64,000 nucleotides of DNA, from assembly GCF_006385685.1 (NCBI RefSeq), contig NZ_VFRP01000007.1, positions 151,984 to 215,983 of the forward strand. Reading direction: 5' to 3'. The stretch is from Amaricoccus solimangrovi (lineage in GTDB: Bacteria > Pseudomonadota > Alphaproteobacteria > Rhodobacterales > Rhodobacteraceae). Every line of letters starts with the position of its first letter. Position 1 is the first letter of the stretch. The notes beneath the pieces are model-generated. The model was not told the origin of the DNA. It worked only from the letters and a program-made list of their open reading frames with translations, and did not search any database. The translations under genes and the position numbers were made by a program. Positions 46,164 through 55,731 of the stretch are shown here, in pieces.

Positions 46164-46829
46164 TCAGATCCGGGCGAGCGTCGCCGCGCGGCGGACGAGC
46201 CGCGCCGGGCAGAGGCCGCGCAGCGAATTGCCGAGCATCACCGTGCCCCGGTCGAGATCCTCGGGCCTCAGCACCGCCTCGCGCGCGCGCCCGCTCCGGA
46301 GCAGGCTCTCGCGCAGCACGCCCGGCAGCAGGCCGCAGGAGAGCCGGGGCGTCAGCAGATCGTCGCCCAGCTTGAGGAAGACGTTGAAGATCGTGCCCTC
46401 GCAGACCTCGCCCCGGTGGTTGAGGAAGATCATCTCGTGGATCTCCGGCGGCAGGTTGGCGCGGGTCCGGTCGTAGAGCGCGCGCTCGGTCGTCTTGACG
46501 CGGAGCCAGGGGTCGGCCGGGTCGAGCCGGTCGCGCGCGACGGCGACGTTCCAGATCGGCGGGCCCTGCGTGAAGAGCCGGGCCGAGACCTCGAGCAGGT
46601 TCCGCTGCCCGAGCGTCAGCCGCACGCGCAGCGGCCCCGAGCCCCGCGCCACCTCGTCGAGCGCGGCGTCGATACGCTCGCGGTCGAAGGCGAGGCCGAA
46701 GAGCCGCGCCGCGCGCTCCATCCGCGCGAGATGCATGTCGAGATTGAGAAAACCCGGGTTCCGCCGCCAGGCGAAGGTCTCGATCAGGCGGAAGTCCCTG
46801 GGCAGGCCTGGACGAATCGCGCTTTCCAC
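46164..46829 (-). CDS. pabC: Aminodeoxychorismate lyase-like PLP enzyme (branched-chain aminotransferase fold)
   Basis: A 221-residue class IV aminotransferase-fold protein: FRLIETFAW, HLARMERAARLFG, VKTTERALYDR with the PLP lysine, and EICEGTIFNVF-like EVCEGTIFNVFL followed by TPRLSCGLLPGVLRE. PabC converts aminodeoxychorismate to p-aminobenzoate for folate. It is shorter than E. coli PabC, like other alphaproteobacterial forms next to pabB. The GTG start has an ideal GAGGAGG site and lies inside the pabB end, a 46-bp overlap; there is no ATG near the domain start. Confidence 0.85.
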   Translation of the reverse strand: MESAIRPGLPRDFRLIETFAWRRNPGFLNLDMHLARMERAARLFGLAFDRERIDAALDEVARGSGPLRVRLTLGQRNLLEVSARLFTQGPPIWNVAVARDRLDPADPWLRVKTTERALYDRTRANLPPEIHEMIFLNHRGEVCEGTIFNVFLKLGDDLLTPRLSCGLLPGVLRESLLRSGRAREAVLRPEDLDRGTVMLGNSLRGLCPARLVRRAATLARI

Positions 46830-47917
46830 AGGGCCTCCTCGTATTCGCTCGCGGCCCGGCTGTCGGCCACGATTCCTCCCCCGACATTGAGCACGGCCCG
46901 CCCGTCCGGATGCAGCGCGAGCGTCCGGATCGCGACGTTGAAGGCCGCGCGGCCGTCGGGCGCCATCCAGCCGATCGCTCCGCAATAGGCGTCGCGCGGC
47001 CATGGCTCCAGCTCGCGGATGATCTCCATCGCGCGGACCTTCGGCGCTCCGGTCACGGATCCACAAGGAAAGAGCGCCGCGAGAATGCCACCGAGCCGCG
47101 TGCCCGGCAACAGTTCACCTGTCACCCGGCTCACCATCTGGTGCACGGTCGCGTAGCTCTCGACCGCGAAGAGCTCCGGCACCGCGACCGAGCCGATCCG
47201 GGCGATGCGCGAGATGTCGTTGCGCAGCAGGTCGACGATCATCAGGTTCTCGGCGCGGTTCTTCGCATCGGCCGCGAGCGCGGCGGCGAGGCGCGCGTCC
47301 TCGGCCGGATCGCCGGCGCGCGGCGCCGTGCCCTTCATCGGCCGCGTCTCGATCCCGCCTTTCCCGTCGAGCGCGAAGAAGAGCTCCGGCGAGCGGGAGA
47401 GCAGCGTCACCGGGCCGAGGCGCGCCAGCGCGTCGTGCCCGACCGGCTGGCGCGCGGCGAGCGCGGCGGCGATCCCGCCCGGATCGCCCGACCAGCGCCC
47501 GTCGAGCGGGAAGGTCAGGTTCGCCTGGTAGATGTCGCCCGCGGCGATGTAATCCGCGACGCGCTCGAACGCCCGGCCATAGGCGGAGATGTCCCAGCGC
47601 GGGACGAAGGGGCCGAGCGCCCCGCCCGGCGCCGCCGGGCGCGCGGGTTCGGGCCCGTCGAAGACGCCGAGGCAGAGGAGCGGCGCCCCGCGCCCCTCCG
47701 GAAGCAGCGGCGCGAGCCTCGGTTCCAGCACGTAGCCGAGCTCGTAGGAGGCATAGCCCGCGATCCAGCGCCCGCGGGCGAGCGCGGCCTCGGCATGGGC
47801 GACGACGCCGAGCGCCTCCTCGCGCCGGGTCGCGACCAGCGTCTCGACCGGCGCGCCGAAACGGGCCGGCGCGCCGCCCGGTCCGAACCCGACCTCGATG
47901 AATGACTCCGCCGCCAC
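46784..47917 (-). CDS. pabB: Aminodeoxychorismate synthase component I
   Basis: A 377-residue chorismate-binding enzyme: YIAAGDIYQANLTFPL, SPELFFAL, RPMKGTAPR, ENLMIVDLLRNDISRI, SYATVHQMVSRVTGEL, ALFPCGSVTGAPKVRAMEII and YCGAIGWMAPDG are the family blocks. It aminates chorismate using ammonia from a PabA/TrpG glutaminase, which is not in the window. The start is GTG. pabC follows with a long overlap, so the two folate genes are coupled. It is divergent from cfa. Confidence 0.92.
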   Translation of the reverse strand: MAAESFIEVGFGPGGAPARFGAPVETLVATRREEALGVVAHAEAALARGRWIAGYASYELGYVLEPRLAPLLPEGRGAPLLCLGVFDGPEPARPAAPGGALGPFVPRWDISAYGRAFERVADYIAAGDIYQANLTFPLDGRWSGDPGGIAAALAARQPVGHDALARLGPVTLLSRSPELFFALDGKGGIETRPMKGTAPRAGDPAEDARLAAALAADAKNRAENLMIVDLLRNDISRIARIGSVAVPELFAVESYATVHQMVSRVTGELLPGTRLGGILAALFPCGSVTGAPKVRAMEIIRELEPWPRDAYCGAIGWMAPDGRAAFNVAIRTLALHPDGRAVLNVGGGIVADSRAASEYEEALWKARFVQACPGTSA

Positions 47918-48056
47918 GATACGCCGCCCCGCCCTTCGCCCCCCGCCTCATCTCCCGGACCGGGCCGGCGGTCAATCCGTTCCGCCGTCCGCCCCTGCTC
48001 CGCCCGGACCGGGCGGAGCGCGCCCGCGGGCGGTGGAAGTCAACAATCCTTCATCT

Positions 48057-48085
48057 TTGACTCTGGCCAAGCGGGACTTTTGCAT
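48057..48085 (+). promoter_or_regulatory. Weak candidate promoter for cfa
   Basis: TTGACT is followed after 17 nt by TTGCAT, 42 bp upstream of the ATG. No ECF-type TGATCC box was seen here. Confidence 0.3.
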
Positions 48086-48126
48086 TAACCTGTTCCCATG
48101 TGGTCACGAGAAGAAGCTCGGGTAAC

Positions 48127-49431
48127 ATGCTTGAACAAAGGCTCGATTCCGCGCTGCGCGGACAGATAACGGACGGATCGATCAGCGTCACCTTCCCCTC
48201 GGGCCAGACGCGGGCCTACGGAAACGGCGCGGATCCGGGGATCTCGATCAGCATCCGCGACACCGGCGCGCTCCGCGCCATCGCGCTCGACCCCACGCTG
48301 GCGGTGCCGGAAATGTACATGGAGGGGCGGCTCACGATCGAGCGGGGCGATCCCTACGACCTGATCGCCCTCTTCAAGAGCAACACCGCCCCGGAACGCG
48401 CCACGGCCGGCGCGGTGATCGGCGACACGGTGCGCGCCGTGCTGCGCGCGCCGAAGGCCCATGGCATCACGCTCGGCGCCGCGCGGGCCAATGTCGCGCA
48501 TCACTACGACCTCAGCGAGGAACTCTACCGCCTCTTCCTCGACGACGACATGCAGTATTCCTGCGCCTTCTTCGAGCGCGAGGACATGTCGCTCGACGAG
48601 GCGCAGCTCGCGAAGAAGCGGCTGATCGCGGCGAAGATGCTGGTCGAGCCCGGGGCGCGGGTGCTCGACATCGGCTGCGGCTGGGGCGGCATGGCGCTCT
48701 ACCTCGCCCGCGTCTGCGACGCGCGGGTGACGGGGATCACGCTCAGCCAGGAGCAGCTCCGCGTCGCGACCGCGCGCGCCGAGGCGCTCGGCCTCTCCGA
48801 CCGGGTGAGCTTCGAACTGCGCGACTACCGCGAGATGGTCGGCGAATTCGACAACATCGTCTCGGTCGGGATGTTCGAACATGTCGGCCAGCGCCAGTTC
48901 CCGGTCTTCTTCGAGACCGCCTCGCGCCTGCTCGCGCCGGAGGGGACGATGCTGCTGCATGCGATCGGCCAGCCGACGCCGCCACGCTACAACCAGCCCT
49001 TCATCGAGAAGTACATCTTCCCCGGCGGGCATATCCCGGCCCTGTCGCAGGTCCTGCCCTTCGTCGAGAAGGCGGGCCTGCTGCTCCGCGACATCGAGAT
49101 CCTGACGCTGCATTACGCGAAGACGCTCGCCGCCTGGCGCGAGCGGTTCAACGCGGCGCGCGACAAGGTGCTGGCGCTCTACGACGAGCGCTTCATCCGG
49201 ATGTGGGATTTCTATCTCGCGGGGTCGGAGGCGAGCTTCCGCCACGACAATTTCCACGTCTTCCACCTGCAGCTCGTCCGCGACCAGGAGCGGATCCCGC
49301 TGACCCGCGCCTATATCCCGCGCGAACTGGCCCGGCTGCGCGGAATCGAGGCGGGCATCCCCGACTACGCCGCGCTGCATTCGGGCGCCGGCCTCGCGGA
49401 AGTGCCGGGCCGGATGCGCGAGACCGGCTGA
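48127..49431 (+). CDS. cfa: Cyclopropane-fatty-acyl-phospholipid synthase family methyltransferase
   Basis: A 434-residue SAM-dependent methyltransferase. ANVAHHYDLSEELYRLFLDD and MQYSCAFFE are the lipid-site blocks; VLDIGCGWGGMALYLA is the SAM-binding loop, GITLSQEQL and SVGMFEHVGQRQF follow, and the C-terminal ERFNAARDKVLALYDERFIRMWDFYL is typical. It adds a methylene to unsaturated phospholipid acyl chains, or, in the CfaB/Ufa-like branch, related fatty-acid modifications including furan fatty-acid steps; the exact product is not certain. A gene-specific hairpin and the second dispersed repeat follow it. Confidence 0.9.
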   Translation: MLEQRLDSALRGQITDGSISVTFPSGQTRAYGNGADPGISISIRDTGALRAIALDPTLAVPEMYMEGRLTIERGDPYDLIALFKSNTAPERATAGAVIGDTVRAVLRAPKAHGITLGAARANVAHHYDLSEELYRLFLDDDMQYSCAFFEREDMSLDEAQLAKKRLIAAKMLVEPGARVLDIGCGWGGMALYLARVCDARVTGITLSQEQLRVATARAEALGLSDRVSFELRDYREMVGEFDNIVSVGMFEHVGQRQFPVFFETASRLLAPEGTMLLHAIGQPTPPRYNQPFIEKYIFPGGHIPALSQVLPFVEKAGLLLRDIEILTLHYAKTLAAWRERFNAARDKVLALYDERFIRMWDFYLAGSEASFRHDNFHVFHLQLVRDQERIPLTRAYIPRELARLRGIEAGIPDYAALHSGAGLAEVPGRMRETG

Positions 49432-49439
49432 GGGAGGGC

Positions 49440-49460
49440 GATCCCGCCCATGGCGGGATC
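49440..49460 (+). terminator. Hairpin immediately downstream of cfa
   Basis: A perfect 9-bp stem GATCCCGCC/GGCGGGATC with a CAT loop, starting 8 bp after the stop and ending 2 bp before repeat copy B. Different in sequence from the hairpin in the same place after msrB. Confidence 0.5.
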
Positions 49461-49462
49461 GG

Positions 49463-49718
49463 GCGGAGCGGCCCTTTGGCCGCGAGTCCTTTTTCTCCCC
49501 GCCTGTTGGCGGGGCCCCTCGTCCCGGCCTGTTGGCCGGGGCGGACTGCCCGATAGATTTCATGCCCATATGAAACATGGGAAGAAGCGCGCGTCGGCGA
49601 CGCGCCCGGCGGGGCGAAGAGCCGGCGGGTGCCACATGCGAAGGTCGCGGGGTGCGCCGCGGGCGCGGCGCCTCCACGGGCGCGGCGGCGGACGCGGCGC
49701 CACCGCCCGGAGGGCCGG
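49463..49718 (+). repeat. Dispersed structured intergenic repeat, copy B (downstream of cfa)
   Basis: The second copy of the element at 10484-10738, same orientation relative to the upstream gene. The 127-nt core (49463-49589) differs at two positions: one in the loop of the third hairpin (CGTT to TGTT) and one turning a U-A pair of that stem into U-G. All four core hairpins and the T5 tract are kept. The rest of the 362-bp gap between cfa and the EamA gene holds nothing else I can recognise. Confidence 0.8.
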
Positions 49719-49793
49719 TTCCGGGGCATTTCCTTTCGCGCGGCGCCGGGATAAGGCGCGGCGTCGCCTCCTTCCTCCGGTCCCGCGCCCGCC

Positions 49794-50630
49794 ATGTCCC
49801 TTCCGGTCTTCGCCGCCGTCCTCCTGGGCGCCCTGCTGCACGCAAGCTGGAACGCGATCGTCAAGGCGGGGACGGACAAGCTTCTCTCCACCGTGCTCGT
49901 CTCCGGCGGCTCGGCGCTGATCGCCCTGCCCTTCGCGCTCGTCCTGCCCGCGCCCGCGCCGGCGAGCTGGCCGTTTCTCGCCGCCTCGACCCTCGCCCAG
50001 CTGCTCTATTTCGTGCTGGTCGCCACCGCCTACCGCGCCGCGGACATGAGCCTCGTCTATCCGCTGATGCGCGGCGGCGCGCCCGCGCTCGTGGCGCTCG
50101 CGGGCGCGCTCGCGCTCGGGGAGCGGATCGGGCCGGCGGGCTGGCTCGGCGTGGCGCTCGTCTCGCTCGGCGTGCTCGCGATCGCGGGCGCGGGCCGGGC
50201 GCATGCGACGGGCCGGGGCGTGGCGATCGCGCTCGGCAACGCCTGCGTCATCGCGACCTACACGCTCATCGACGGCGCGGGCGTGCGGCGCTCCGGGGCG
50301 CCGGTCTCCTACGCGCTCTGGCTCTTCCTCGCCAACGCGGCGCCCTTCCTCGCCTGGGCGCTCCTGCGCCGGGGGCCGGAGCTGCGCGCCTATCTCCGCG
50401 CCCATGCCCGGCTCGGCCTCGTCGGCGGCGCGGGCAATCTCGGCTCCTACGGGCTCGCGCTCTGGGCGATGACCGGCGCCCCGGTCGCGGTCGTGGCGGC
50501 GCTGCGCGAGACCTCGATCCTGTTCGGCCTCGCGATCGCGGCGCTCTTCCTCGGCGAGCGGATCGGACCCGTCCGGCTCGCCGCGGCGGCGCTGATCCTC
50601 GCGGGCGCGATCACGCTCCGGCTCGGATGA
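49794..50630 (+). CDS. EamA family (drug/metabolite transporter) membrane protein
   Basis: A 278-residue protein with about ten hydrophobic helices arranged as two EamA repeats. Each repeat ends in the typical LALGERIGPAGWLGVALVSLG and LFLGERIGPVRLAAAALILAG blocks; VYPLMRGGAPALVALAGALA is characteristic. DMT exporters move metabolites or toxins across the inner membrane; the substrate is unknown. It is a single gene between repeat copy B and carB. Confidence 0.9.
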   Translation: MSLPVFAAVLLGALLHASWNAIVKAGTDKLLSTVLVSGGSALIALPFALVLPAPAPASWPFLAASTLAQLLYFVLVATAYRAADMSLVYPLMRGGAPALVALAGALALGERIGPAGWLGVALVSLGVLAIAGAGRAHATGRGVAIALGNACVIATYTLIDGAGVRRSGAPVSYALWLFLANAAPFLAWALLRRGPELRAYLRAHARLGLVGGAGNLGSYGLALWAMTGAPVAVVAALRETSILFGLAIAALFLGERIGPVRLAAAALILAGAITLRLG

Positions 50631-50641
50631 GGCAAATCTCC

Positions 50642-50669
50642 TTGCGCCCGGGGCCTCGCGCCCTATAAA
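50642..50669 (+). promoter_or_regulatory. Promoter for carB
   Basis: TTGCGC and TATAAA are separated by 16 nt, giving a leader of about 75 nt. The -10 is near consensus. Confidence 0.6.
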
Positions 50670-50750
50670 CCAGCGCGAATTTGCCGTGCCCGTCAGAACC
50701 CAAACCAGCCGACGCGCGATGCGCGCCGGACGAAGCTGCAAGGCCCTAAA

Positions 50751-53700
50751 ATGCCGAAGAGAACCGATATCCAGTCGATCATGATCATCGGCGCCGGGCC
50801 CATCGTCATCGGCCAGGCCTGCGAATTCGACTATTCCGGCGTGCAGGCCTGCAAGGCGCTGCGCGAGGAAGGCTACCGCGTCATCCTGGTGAATTCGAAC
50901 CCGGCCACGATCATGACCGATCCGGAGATGGCCGACGCGACCTATATCGAGCCGATCACGGCCGAGGTCGTCGCGAAGATCATCGAGAAGGAGCGCCCGG
51001 ACGCGCTGCTGCCGACGATGGGCGGCCAGACCGGGCTCAACACCGCGCTCGCGCTCGACGACATGGGCGTGCTGGAGAAATTCGGCGTCGAGCTCATCGG
51101 TGCGAAGCGCGACGCGATCGAGATGGCCGAGGACCGCGCGCTCTTCCGCGAGGCGATGGACCGAATCGGCCTCGAGAACCCGAAGGCCACCATCGCGAAG
51201 TCGATAGACGAGGCGATGGCCGCGATCGAGCAGGTCGGCCTGCCCGCGATCATCCGCCCCGCCTTCACGCTCGGCGGCACCGGCGGCGGCGTCGCCTACA
51301 ACCGCGAGGATTACGAGCGGATCTGCAAGACCGGACTCGACGCCTCGCCGGTCTCACAGATCCTGATCGACGAGAGCCTGCTCGGCTGGAAGGAATTCGA
51401 GATGGAGGTGGTCCGCGACAAGGCGGACAACTGCATCATCGTCTGCTCGATCGAGAACATCGACCCGATGGGCGTCCACACGGGCGACTCGATCACGGTG
51501 GCGCCCGCGCTGACGCTGACCGACAAGGAATACCAGATCATGCGCAACGCCTCGATCGCGGTGCTGCGCGAGATCGGGGTGGAGACCGGCGGCTCCAACG
51601 TGCAGTTCGCGGTCCATCCCGAGACCGGCCGGCTCGTCGTGATCGAGATGAACCCGCGGGTCTCGCGCTCCTCGGCGCTGGCCTCGAAGGCCACCGGCTT
51701 CCCGATCGCGAAGATCGCGGCGAAGCTCGCGGTCGGTTACACGCTCGACGAGCTCGACAACGACATCACCCAGGTGACGCCCGCGAGCTTCGAGCCGACG
51801 ATCGACTACGTGGTGACGAAGATCCCGCGCTTCGCCTTCGAGAAGTTCCCCGGCACCGAGCCCTTGCTCACCACCGCGATGAAGTCGGTCGGCGAGGCGA
51901 TGGCGATCGGGCGGAGCTTCCACGAATCGGTGCAGAAGGCGCTCTGCTCGCTCGAGACCGGGCTGACCGGTTTCGACGAGATCGAGATTCCCGGCGCCGA
52001 CGGACCCGATTCGCTCGCCGCGATCACCTCGGCGCTCTCGGCCCAGACGCCCGACCGGCTCCGCCTCGCCGCGCAGGCGATGCGCCACGGGCTCTCGGAC
52101 GACCAGATCCACGCGGTGACGAAGTTCGATCCCTGGTTCCTCGCCCGGATCCGCGAGATCGTCGAGGCCGAGGACGAGGTGCGGGCGAACGGCCTGCCCG
52201 GCGCGGCCCCGGCGCTGCGCCGGCTGAAGATGATGGGCTTCTCCGACGCCCGGCTCGCGAAGCTCACCGGCCGGACCGAGGCGAGCGTGCGCGCCGACCG
52301 GCACCGCGCCGGCATCCGCGCCGTCTTCAAGCGCATCGACACCTGCGGCGCCGAGTTCGAGGCGCAGACGCCCTACATGTACTCGACCTACGAGGCCGAG
52401 CACGGCGGCTATACCGAGGACGAGGCGCGGCCTTCCAATGCGAGGAAGGTGGTGATCCTCGGCGGCGGCCCGAACCGGATCGGCCAGGGGATCGAGTTCG
52501 ACTACTGCTGCTGCCACGCCTGTTTCGCGCTGACGAAGGCCGGCTACGAGACCATCATGGTCAACTGCAACCCGGAGACCGTCTCGACCGACTACGACAC
52601 GTCGGACCGGCTCTATTTCGAGCCGCTGACGCTCGAACACGTGCTCGAGATCCTGCGGGTGGAGCAAGAGAACGGCACCCTGCACGGCGTGATCGTGCAG
52701 TTCGGCGGCCAGACGCCGCTGAAGCTCGCCAACGCGCTCCATGACGCGGGCATCCCGATCCTCGGCACGACGCCGGATGCGATCGACCTCGCCGAGGACC
52801 GCGAGCGGTTCCAGCAGCTGCTGCGGCGGCTCGACCTGAAACAGCCGCGCAACGGCATCGCGCGCTCGCCGGAACAGGCGATGGCGGTGGCGAAGGAGCT
52901 CGGCTATCCGCTCGTGATCCGCCCCTCCTATGTGCTCGGCGGCCGGGCGATGGAGATCGTGCGCGACGAGGCGCAGCTCACGCGCTACATTCGCGAGGCG
53001 GTGACGGTCTCGGGCACGAACCCGGTGCTGCTCGACGGCTATCTCTCGAATGCGACCGAGGTCGACGTGGACGCGCTCTGCGACGGGCGCGACGTGCATA
53101 TCGCGGGCGTGATGGAGCATATCGAGGAGGCGGGCGTCCATTCCGGCGACAGCGCCTGCTCGATCCCGCCCTATTCGCTCACCCCCGAGATCGTCGCCCG
53201 GATCGAGGAGCAGACGCGGGCCATGGCGCTCGCCCTCGGCGTGGTCGGGCTCATGAACGTGCAGTTCGCGATCCAGGGCGAGGAGATCTACGTGCTCGAG
53301 GTGAACCCGCGCGCCTCCCGCACCGTGCCCTTCGTCGCCAAGGCGACCGACAGCGCGATCGCGGCGATCGCCGCGCGGATCATGGCGGGCGAGCGGCTCG
53401 CCGGTTTCCCGCGGCGCGCCCCCTATCCCGAGGGCGTCGGCCCCGACGATCCGCTGCCCTTCGCCGATCCGCTGACGCTCGCCGATCCCAGGACGCCCTG
53501 GTTCTCGGTCAAGGAGGCGGTGATGCCCTTCAACCGCTTCCCCGGCGTCGACACGCTGCTCGGGCCCGAGATGCGCTCGACCGGCGAGGTGATGGGCTGG
53601 GACCGGAGCTTCCCGCGCGCCTTCCTGAAGGCGCAGCTCGGCGCCGGCACGATCCTGCCCGAGAAGGGCGCGCTCTTCATCTCGGTCAAGGACGCGGACA

Positions 53701-54050
53701 AGACCGGGACGCTGATCGAGGCGGCGCGGCTGATGCGCGACCTCGGCTTCCGGCTGATCGCGACCGGCGGCACGGCGAGCTTCCTGAAGGAGAACGGGAT
53801 CGAGGCGACCCGGGTCAACAAGGTCTACGAGGGCCGGCCCCATATCGTCGACCTGATGAAGGACGGCGGCGTGCAGGTCGTGTTCAACACGACCGAGGGG
53901 CGCCAGTCGATCGCCGACAGCCGCGCGATCCGCGCGCTGACCCTCTCCACCAGGACGCCCTATTTCACCACGGCCGCCGGCGCCCACGCCGCCGCGCTCG
54001 CGATGAAGAGCCGGCTCGAGGGGGAACTGGCGGTCCGCTCGCTGCAGTAG
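50751..54050 (+). CDS. carB: Carbamoyl-phosphate synthase large subunit
   Basis: A 1099-residue enzyme made of two homologous ATP-grasp halves. [21 protein letters not shown] opens the first and [20 protein letters not shown] the second; [14 protein letters not shown] and [14 protein letters not shown] are the ATP-grasp loops. The C-terminal MGS-like regulatory domain (about 955-1090) contains [13 protein letters not shown] and [15 protein letters not shown]. It makes carbamoyl phosphate for arginine and pyrimidines from bicarbonate, ATP and ammonia channelled from CarA, which is not adjacent here. Confidence 0.98.
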   Translation: MPKRTDIQSIMIIGAGPIVIGQACEFDYSGVQACKALREEGYRVILVNSNPATIMTDPEMADATYIEPITAEVVAKIIEKERPDALLPTMGGQTGLNTALALDDMGVLEKFGVELIGAKRDAIEMAEDRALFREAMDRIGLENPKATIAKSIDEAMAAIEQVGLPAIIRPAFTLGGTGGGVAYNREDYERICKTGLDASPVSQILIDESLLGWKEFEMEVVRDKADNCIIVCSIENIDPMGVHTGDSITVAPALTLTDKEYQIMRNASIAVLREIGVETGGSNVQFAVHPETGRLVVIEMNPRVSRSSALASKATGFPIAKIAAKLAVGYTLDELDNDITQVTPASFEPTIDYVVTKIPRFAFEKFPGTEPLLTTAMKSVGEAMAIGRSFHESVQKALCSLETGLTGFDEIEIPGADGPDSLAAITSALSAQTPDRLRLAAQAMRHGLSDDQIHAVTKFDPWFLARIREIVEAEDEVRANGLPGAAPALRRLKMMGFSDARLAKLTGRTEASVRADRHRAGIRAVFKRIDTCGAEFEAQTPYMYSTYEAEHGGYTEDEARPSNARKVVILGGGPNRIGQGIEFDYCCCHACFALTKAGYETIMVNCNPETVSTDYDTSDRLYFEPLTLEHVLEILRVEQENGTLHGVIVQFGGQTPLKLANALHDAGIPILGTTPDAIDLAEDRERFQQLLRRLDLKQPRNGIARSPEQAMAVAKELGYPLVIRPSYVLGGRAMEIVRDEAQLTRYIREAVTVSGTNPVLLDGYLSNATEVDVDALCDGRDVHIAGVMEHIEEAGVHSGDSACSIPPYSLTPEIVARIEEQTRAMALALGVVGLMNVQFAIQGEEIYVLEVNPRASRTVPFVAKATDSAIAAIAARIMAGERLAGFPRRAPYPEGVGPDDPLPFADPLTLADPRTPWFSVKEAVMPFNRFPGVDTLLGPEMRSTGEVMGWDRSFPRAFLKAQLGAGTILPEKGALFISVKDADKTGTLIEAARLMRDLGFRLIATGGTASFLKENGIEATRVNKVYEGRPHIVDLMKDGGVQVVFNTTEGRQSIADSRAIRALTLSTRTPYFTTAAGAHAAALAMKSRLEGELAVRSLQ

Positions 54051-54389
54051 GTCCGGGCGGCCGGGGGGCGCGTCGGGCGGGGCGGAGTTTCCGCCCCCAC
54101 CGCCGCCGTCGCCCCCGCCGCCCCGGCCCCGGTCCCGCGCATAGGTCCGGAGCACGGCGGCGAGCCGCGCCATATGCGCCGGGCCGAGCCCCCTGAACCA
54201 TTTCGCGACATCGACGTCGATCTCGAGCTCGACCTCGACCGGCTCCGCCGTGTTCGGGCGGTCCTCGCCGTAGACGGGGAGCGCCCCGGCGCGCGCCACG
54301 TAGGCCTCCATCCAGCGTTCCTGCGCGAGGAGGCAGATCAGGAGTTCGACATGGGCGCTCTGCTCCGCCCTGCTCCGCTTCGCATCCAT
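54051..54389 (-). pseudogene. BrnA-like (DUF4415-type) open frame lacking a stop codon of its own
   Basis: The frame starts MDAKRSRAEQSAHVELLICL and carries EIDVDVAKWFRGLGPAHM then RLAAVLRTYARDR (about residues 57-87), resembling the C-terminal ribbon-helix-helix of BrnA antitoxins. A Gly-rich run then begins and the frame continues, without a stop, into the antisense of carB for hundreds of codons; the stops expected near the gene end are in the other frames. No BrnT-like toxin is next to it. It is probably a remnant with a frameshift in the G-rich tract, or a solitary regulator whose end is misread. The end coordinate given is only where carB begins. Confidence 0.4.
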
Positions 54390-54654
54390 CAAGGTCCTCC
54401 GGCGCCCGCGTGACCGGCGGACCCTGCGGCGGCGGCGGTTAACGGGGGATGGACCCGGGCCGTTCCCGGGAAGGGGCGCGCGCCCGGACGGCGGGGCTTG
54501 ACAGGGTTCAGGAGAAGCGAGCGGTGGCAACGGGTTGCCGGGCGGGGTTCGCATCGGGACCGGCGGAAATCCGCCGAGACGGGCGCGGTGTCTGGACTCT
54601 CGGGGCCGGGGGAGGCAGCCTTCCCACCCCTTCAACAATTCGAGGAGCGCCGGC

Positions 54655-55131
54655 TTGCGCCTGTTCGACCATTCCCTTCGCGCCACCCTCGCGCTCGCGC
54701 TCGCGGGCGCGCTGGCGGCCCCGGCGCTCGCGGCCGATCCGGCGGTGAGCACGCGCAACGCGCCCCGCTCCTCCGAGATGAGCTGCCTCGCCGAGGCGGT
54801 CTATTTCGAGGCGGGCGGCACCGGGACGAAGGGCGAGGCGGCGGTCGCGCATGTGATCGTGAACCGGGCGGAGAGCCCGAAGTTTCCCGGCACGGTCTGC
54901 GGCGTGGTGCGCCAAGGCTGCCAGTTCTCCTACCGCTGCGACGGCAAGTCCGACGCGCTCGCCAATGCCGAACGGCGCGAGCGGGCCTACGCCGCCGCGC
55001 GCGCCGCGCTCTCGGGAGCGCCGGACATCACGAAGGGCGCGCTCTTCTTCCACGCGGCGAGCGCGAAGCCGGGCTGGTTCGCCTCCCGCGACCGGGTGGG
55101 CCGGATCGGCGGCAACGTCTTCTACCGCTGA
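54655..55131 (+). CDS. SleB/CwlJ-type cell wall hydrolase
   Basis: A 158-residue exported protein with a TTG start and a GAGGAG site 7 nt upstream. A signal peptide (TLALALAGALAAPALA) precedes the Hydrolase_2 domain: CLAEAVYFEAGGTGTKGEAA (from C44), with the likely catalytic Glu, VIVNRAESPKFPGTVCGVV, and GCQFSYRCDG. In non-sporeformers these enzymes act on peptidoglycan in the periplasm, probably as lytic transglycosylase-like hydrolases. The 265-bp upstream region is rich in hairpins (54526-54539, 54561-54576) and has a perfect TTGACA at 54498 without a good -10. Confidence 0.88.
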   Translation: MRLFDHSLRATLALALAGALAAPALAADPAVSTRNAPRSSEMSCLAEAVYFEAGGTGTKGEAAVAHVIVNRAESPKFPGTVCGVVRQGCQFSYRCDGKSDALANAERRERAYAAARAALSGAPDITKGALFFHAASAKPGWFASRDRVGRIGGNVFYR

Positions 55132-55133
55132 GC

Positions 55134-55559
55134 TCAGCGCGCGATCATCACCGGGATCGCGGATTCGCTGACGACCCGCACCGCCTGGCCGCCGATCGGG
55201 CAGGCGTCGCCCCGCGCGCCGACGACGATCAGGTCGCAGCCGCGCCGCTCGGCCTCGTCGAGGATGGCGCGCGTCGGCTCCGGCGCCACGACGAGGATCG
55301 CGTCGGTGCGGAAGCCGAGCGCCAGCGCGCGGGTCTCGGCCTCGGCCAGCACCCATTCGGCGCGAAGCTCGCGGACGTTGTCGAGGCTCTCCTCCAGGAC
55401 CGAGATCGGGCCGAAAATCTCCGGCGCCGCCGGCCTCACCACCGTCAGGAAGGTCAGCTGCGCGCCGATCCCCGCCCCGGCGCCAAGGGCCATCGCCGCG
55501 TCCACCGCGCGATCGGCCCGCGGCGAGCCATCCGTCGCCACCAGGATATGGCTGAACAT
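55134..55559 (-). CDS. Universal stress protein (UspA family)
   Basis: A 141-residue protein starting MFSHILVATDGSPRADRAV and ending IVVGARGDACPIGGQAVRVV plus SESAIPVMIA. The C-terminal G-x2-G-x9-G-S/T-type nucleotide loop is present in altered form (GARGDACPIGGQAVRVVSES), so ATP binding is uncertain. Usp proteins accumulate in stress. The start is at MFSHIL rather than 13 codons upstream. It is convergent with the SleB-type gene (2 bp apart) and downstream of hsp20 on the same strand. Confidence 0.88.
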   Translation of the reverse strand: MFSHILVATDGSPRADRAVDAAMALGAGAGIGAQLTFLTVVRPAAPEIFGPISVLEESLDNVRELRAEWVLAEAETRALALGFRTDAILVVAPEPTRAILDEAERRGCDLIVVGARGDACPIGGQAVRVVSESAIPVMIAR

Positions 55560-55649
55560 CTCTTGTCTCGTCTCCCCCGTTGACGAGCGGTTTCGCACCG
55601 GATTCGCGAGCGGACCTTGATCCGGCGCAATATGCCGAAAGAAATGTGC

Positions 55650-55681
55650 ATGGCCCGCCGGAGCGGTCTCCGGCGGGCCAT
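55650..55681 (-). terminator. Strong hairpin terminator downstream of hsp20
   Basis: A perfect 12-bp stem, TGGCCCGCCGGA pairing with TCCGGCGGGCCA around a 6-nt loop, extended by one A-T pair. On the minus strand it is followed by TGCACATTTCTTTC, so it probably ends the hsp20 transcript before the usp gene. Confidence 0.7.
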
Positions 55682-55731
55682 TCGGTCGGGTCGGGCGACG
55701 CGGCCGGCGATCCGGCCGCGCGCGTGGGGGA

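Noticed and set aside
48100..48126. Longer start for cfa
   Set aside because: The additional nine residues overlap the likely leader and are not typical of the family; MLEQRLDSAL is the better start.
54490..54610. FMN or cobalamin riboswitch before the SleB-type gene
   Set aside because: Scattered GC-rich words resemble parts of these riboswitches, but the conserved core boxes in correct order are missing.
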